Shown here: positions 12,017 to 12,040 of the stretch, one piece after another | Position numbering within the stretch: the first letter of the stretch is position 1 | Layout: each line of letters starts with the position of its first letter | Assembly: GCA_016297415.1 (NCBI GenBank) | Contig: JAEDGQ010000058.1 | Location: 1 to 12,040 of the forward strand | DNA from: Treponema sp. | Lineage (GTDB): Bacteria > Spirochaetota > Spirochaetia > Treponematales > Treponemataceae | Length of the DNA stretch: 12,040 nt | Reading direction: 5' to 3' | The notes under the pieces: generated by a model | Told to the model about the DNA's origin: nothing | Databases searched by the model: none | What the model saw: the letters and a program-made list of their open reading frames with translations, nothing else | Translations under genes and position numbers: made by a program

Positions 12017-12040
12017 GGGGATTGGACTTCGTCCAACCCC
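12017..12040. repeat. GC-rich palindrome at the window edge
   Basis: GGGG, a single A, then TTGGAC-TTC-GTCCAA and CCCC form a 24-base near-perfect hairpin that ends exactly at the window edge, in an otherwise AT-rich stretch. It could be a REP-like repeat or the 3' edge of a convergent minus-strand gene: that strand is open here and would end ...GRSPIPVILATV at a TAA near 11996-11998. The cut-off prevents a decision. Confidence 0.45.

Noticed and set aside
1..12040. CRISPR array, prophage, toxin-antitoxin or defence genes
   Set aside because: No regularly spaced repeats, integrase, phage structural or nuclease-like genes are visible; the only mobile-element hint is the palindrome at 7675-7720.

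Overview
This window looks like a chromosomal segment of a spirochaete, most likely a Treponema. Supporting signs are the AT-rich codon usage, the order ispE-spoVG-tRNA-Gln-rplY, a lipoprotein with a relaxed spirochaete-type lipobox, a TPR exported protein, a MAF/DUF115-type protein, and tandem feoA genes. Genus-level placement is inference; no 16S or other marker is present.

Plus strand, 1-2107: a good sigma-70 promoter sits almost on top of the start of ispE (isoprenoid kinase). It is followed by spoVG (nucleic-acid-binding regulator), a tRNA-Gln(UUG) with no visible promoter of its own, and rplY (ribosomal protein L25). A strong intrinsic terminator closes the unit at about 2065-2107.

Plus strand, 2106-7757: an envelope and translation unit. 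It starts with a large exported protein (TPR-like N-terminus, Asp-rich EF-hand-like loops in the C-terminal half). The reading frame of a trypsin/HtrA-like lipoprotein protease overlaps it by 8 nt, and lepA (elongation factor 4) follows after 14 nt. The intergenic stretch after lepA holds three stacked hairpins. The middle one resembles two inward-facing IS3-type ends fused together.

Minus strand, 11000-7770: a clear promoter drives a membrane-anchored SurA/PpiD-like foldase. Nine bases later comes a MAF_flag10/DUF115 family protein that starts with TTG. The pair converges on lepA.

Plus strand, 11021-12040: an A-tract-rich, probably curved region lies upstream of a textbook promoter for tRNA-Asp(GUC). 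An intrinsic-terminator-like hairpin and then tRNA-Pro(CGG) follow with almost no spacer. After this come a promoter overlain by three copies of a 16-bp GTTAGC-type operator and two tandem small feoA genes (ferrous iron uptake). feoB is not visible. The window ends inside a GC-rich palindrome.

Most of the content is housekeeping. I see no prophage, CRISPR array or defence system. The most distinctive signals are the triple operator in front of feoA-feoA, the IS-end-like palindrome between lepA and the MAF gene, the overlapping exported-protein/protease pair, and the nearly leaderless start of ispE. No intergenic stretch exceeds 300 bases; the longest are 10902-11103 and 11286-11486, both described below.
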